A stretch of 64,000 bases of DNA from Chloropicon primus (taxonomy: Eukaryota; Chlorophyta; Chloropicophyceae; Chloropicales; Chloropicaceae): NCBI GenBank assembly GCA_023205875.1, contig CP060756.1, positions 1,364,001 to 1,428,000 of the forward strand, given 5' to 3'. A program made the translations under genes and the position numbers. Below the pieces are notes generated by a model that made no database searches, was not told the origin of the DNA, and saw only the letters and a list, made by a program, of their open reading frames with translations. This document shows, in pieces, positions 62,485 to 64,000 of this stretch (position 1 is its first letter; each line of letters opens with the position of its first letter).

Positions 62485-64000
62485 TTACCCGTACATACAA
62501 AAATGGCCGTGAATCCCCGTGGCCATCCAAAGCCTGTACACAAAATTTTCCGCCCGGATCGGGTGGGCGCTGCTCACTTTCATTCTCGGGATAAAGTACT
62601 TGCCGCCCCCCGAGGAGAAGCCGTACATGTCGACCCTGTCGCAGACCCCGAGCCTCAGCAGCTCGATGATGGCCCTCACCCTGGTCACCCCCCCCGACGC
62701 GTGCTGCTGCTTTTCCTTCCCGTACGCCCTGATCACCACGTGGATGTTCTTCGCCTCCTTGTACAGCTCGATCATTTGGTTGGCGTCCCTCCTCCACTGC
62801 GAGAGGAAGGGCGCGCCGTACAGCAAGGGCTTCTTTCCCCCCGAGAGCTTGGCCGGGTTCAGCTCGTTTGGGATGTACTTGGGGAAAAGGTTGTAGGTGG
62901 TCGGCGTCGTGTCCGGCGCGAACTCGGTCCCCAAGTAGTTCATCTTGTCGAACAGGCCGTCCGACCTGCTGCCCACGGCCTCCTGGAAGGGCTTGGTGAT
63001 TACGTTGTAGCGTATCACGAAGTCGTGCTCGTCAATCTCCTCGCCGAACTTCCCCTTGATCACGTTGTCCGCGTTTCCGACAACCGCGCAGGTTCCCAGC
63101 CTCAGCTTCTTGAAGTCCTCCAGCTTGCTCAGCTTCTCCTCCCACTTCATCTTGGACTTGACGAAGTAAGCCTTCTCGTACCACTGCCTGAGCTTCTTCG
63201 CCCCCGAGTTGTACGTCTCGTCAAAGCAGTCCTGGTGCAGGATGAGGCACGGGTACTTCTCAGCGGACACGTGGAGGATCTCCCTGGAGACGTTCAGGGG
63301 CAGGACCGCCCAATCTGGCGGAACCCTCTCGCCCCCCGTGGAAGCTCTATTCTTCTGCCTTTTCCTCCTCCTCCTCCTCAGGAGGGTCCTCCTGCCCGCG
63401 GGCGCCCCGGACGCGACGTCTTCCTTTGGCCGGGCGGCGTTGCCCTTTGGAGACTTGTAGCAGTACTCTGGAGGCTTGAGGGAACCGTCAAAGTCGTCCA
63501 CTACTTTTTGCACCTCTGGGTCCAGGACGATCTTCCGGCCGGCCTTGGACTCCTCCATGTGCTTCTTGATGGCCTGGTACTTCTTTTTCCGCTTCTTCTC
63601 CCTCTCCCTGTCGTACTTGTCAGTCGAACCGGTGGCCGCCCTGAACTCTCTCTCGAGCTTCTCCACCTCTCGCCTATCGAGTTCGTACTGTCTTCTCTCC
63701 TCGCCCGTCCTCCGCTGGTTCTCCGCCATGCGCTGCTTCCCCGCCTTGATCTCCTCCGCCAGCTTCGCTGCCTCCGCGCTCAGCTCCTTGGCCTCCTTGC
63801 CCCCACTGGCACTACTGGCGCTGTCCCCCTTGCTCTTCTTCTCCTTGTCCTTCTTCTTCTTCTTCTTCGTCGCCGCTGCCAAGGCCTCCTCCACCTCCTC
63901 CTTCCGTATCTCCTCCTCCACTTCGAACTCCACCAGCGCCGCTTCCGCGTTCACCAAGTCCCGCTTCACCTCCTTCTCCACCATGTCTCCCACCTTCACC
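62485..64000 (-). CDS. GT29 sialyltransferase-like glycosyltransferase, 5' end beyond the window
   Basis: The frame enters from the right edge with no ATG in the first codons, so the N-terminus (and any membrane anchor) is missing. The first ~200 residues are Lys/Glu-rich coiled coil with a Lys run (KKKKKK). The catalytic region has sialylmotif L (GTCAVVGNADNVIKGKFG...HDFVIRYN), motif S (GGVTRVRAIIELLRLGVCD) and later HPIRAENFVYRLW. GT29-like proteins occur in plants and algae that lack sialic acid, so the acceptor and donor are unknown. The stop at 62485 lies inside GGGTAAGTG, a perfect splice donor, so the real C-terminus may be encoded further left. Confidence 0.85.
   Translation of the reverse strand, partial: VKVGDMVEKEVKRDLVNAEAALVEFEVEEEIRKEEVEEALAAATKKKKKKDKEKKSKGDSASSASGGKEAKELSAEAAKLAEEIKAGKQRMAENQRRTGEERRQYELDRREVEKLEREFRAATGSTDKYDREREKKRKKKYQAIKKHMEESKAGRKIVLDPEVQKVVDDFDGSLKPPEYCYKSPKGNAARPKEDVASGAPAGRRTLLRRRRRKRQKNRASTGGERVPPDWAVLPLNVSREILHVSAEKYPCLILHQDCFDETYNSGAKKLRQWYEKAYFVKSKMKWEEKLSKLEDFKKLRLGTCAVVGNADNVIKGKFGEEIDEHDFVIRYNVITKPFQEAVGSRSDGLFDKMNYLGTEFAPDTTPTTYNLFPKYIPNELNPAKLSGGKKPLLYGAPFLSQWRRDANQMIELYKEAKNIHVVIRAYGKEKQQHASGGVTRVRAIIELLRLGVCDRVDMYGFSSGGGKYFIPRMKVSSAHPIRAENFVYRLWMATGIHGHFCMYG

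Overview
This is eukaryotic nuclear DNA, most likely from a small, gene-dense photosynthetic protist. A green picoalga is my best guess. The evidence is short GT-AG introns, intergenic gaps often below 250 bp, a plastid-type phosphoglycolate phosphatase, a plant-like IMP dehydrogenase, a plant-type mitochondrial citrate synthase, a HEI10 meiotic RING protein, a GT29 sialyltransferase-like protein and an intron-containing tRNA-Val. The taxon is an inference; no rRNA or plastid marker is present.

The left half (1-32,285, minus strand) is one giant modular type I polyketide synthase (PKS) that runs off the left edge. It starts at 32,285 with an acyl-CoA-ligase loading domain and two carrier proteins (ACPs). 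Seven complete extension modules and the start of an eighth follow. No acyltransferase domain is visible in any module, so the malonyl supply must act in trans. Short modules are KS-(degenerate DH)-KR-ACP. Modules 4 and 6 are KS-DH-ER-KR-ACP with intact catalytic residues. Modules are nearly identical at the DNA level (a two-module unit recurs with an exact 8,724-bp period), except for two variable patches around the KS active-site cysteine. One extra base near 23,360 splits the reading frame; everything to the left is open in the shifted frame.

The right half (about 33-64 kb) is GC-rich with ordinary single-copy genes: citrate synthase (-), a CDPK-like kinase (-), a tubulin-tyrosine-ligase-family protein (+), pyroglutamyl peptidase (-), a serine-recombinase-like protein with a cysteine-rich tail (+), a dispersed broken KS fragment (+), an NTF2-like hypothetical (+), a MORN-repeat protein (-), a RecQ helicase (-) facing HEI10 (+), IMPDH (-) facing proteasome RPT5 (+), a START-domain membrane protein (+), phosphoglycolate phosphatase (-), tRNA-Val(CAC) (+), a twinfilin-like protein (+), an acyl-CoA dehydrogenase with a peroxisomal-type tail (-) and a GT29 protein (-, running off the right edge).

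Gene models were refined by eye from splice signals for citrate synthase, MORN, RecQ, IMPDH, RPT5 and acyl-CoA dehydrogenase; each splice restores frame and a conserved sequence. The most unusual content is the PKS with its homogenised modules and KS variable patches, the inverted KS fragment ending in a perfect foldback, and the tandem serine-recombinase-like protein.
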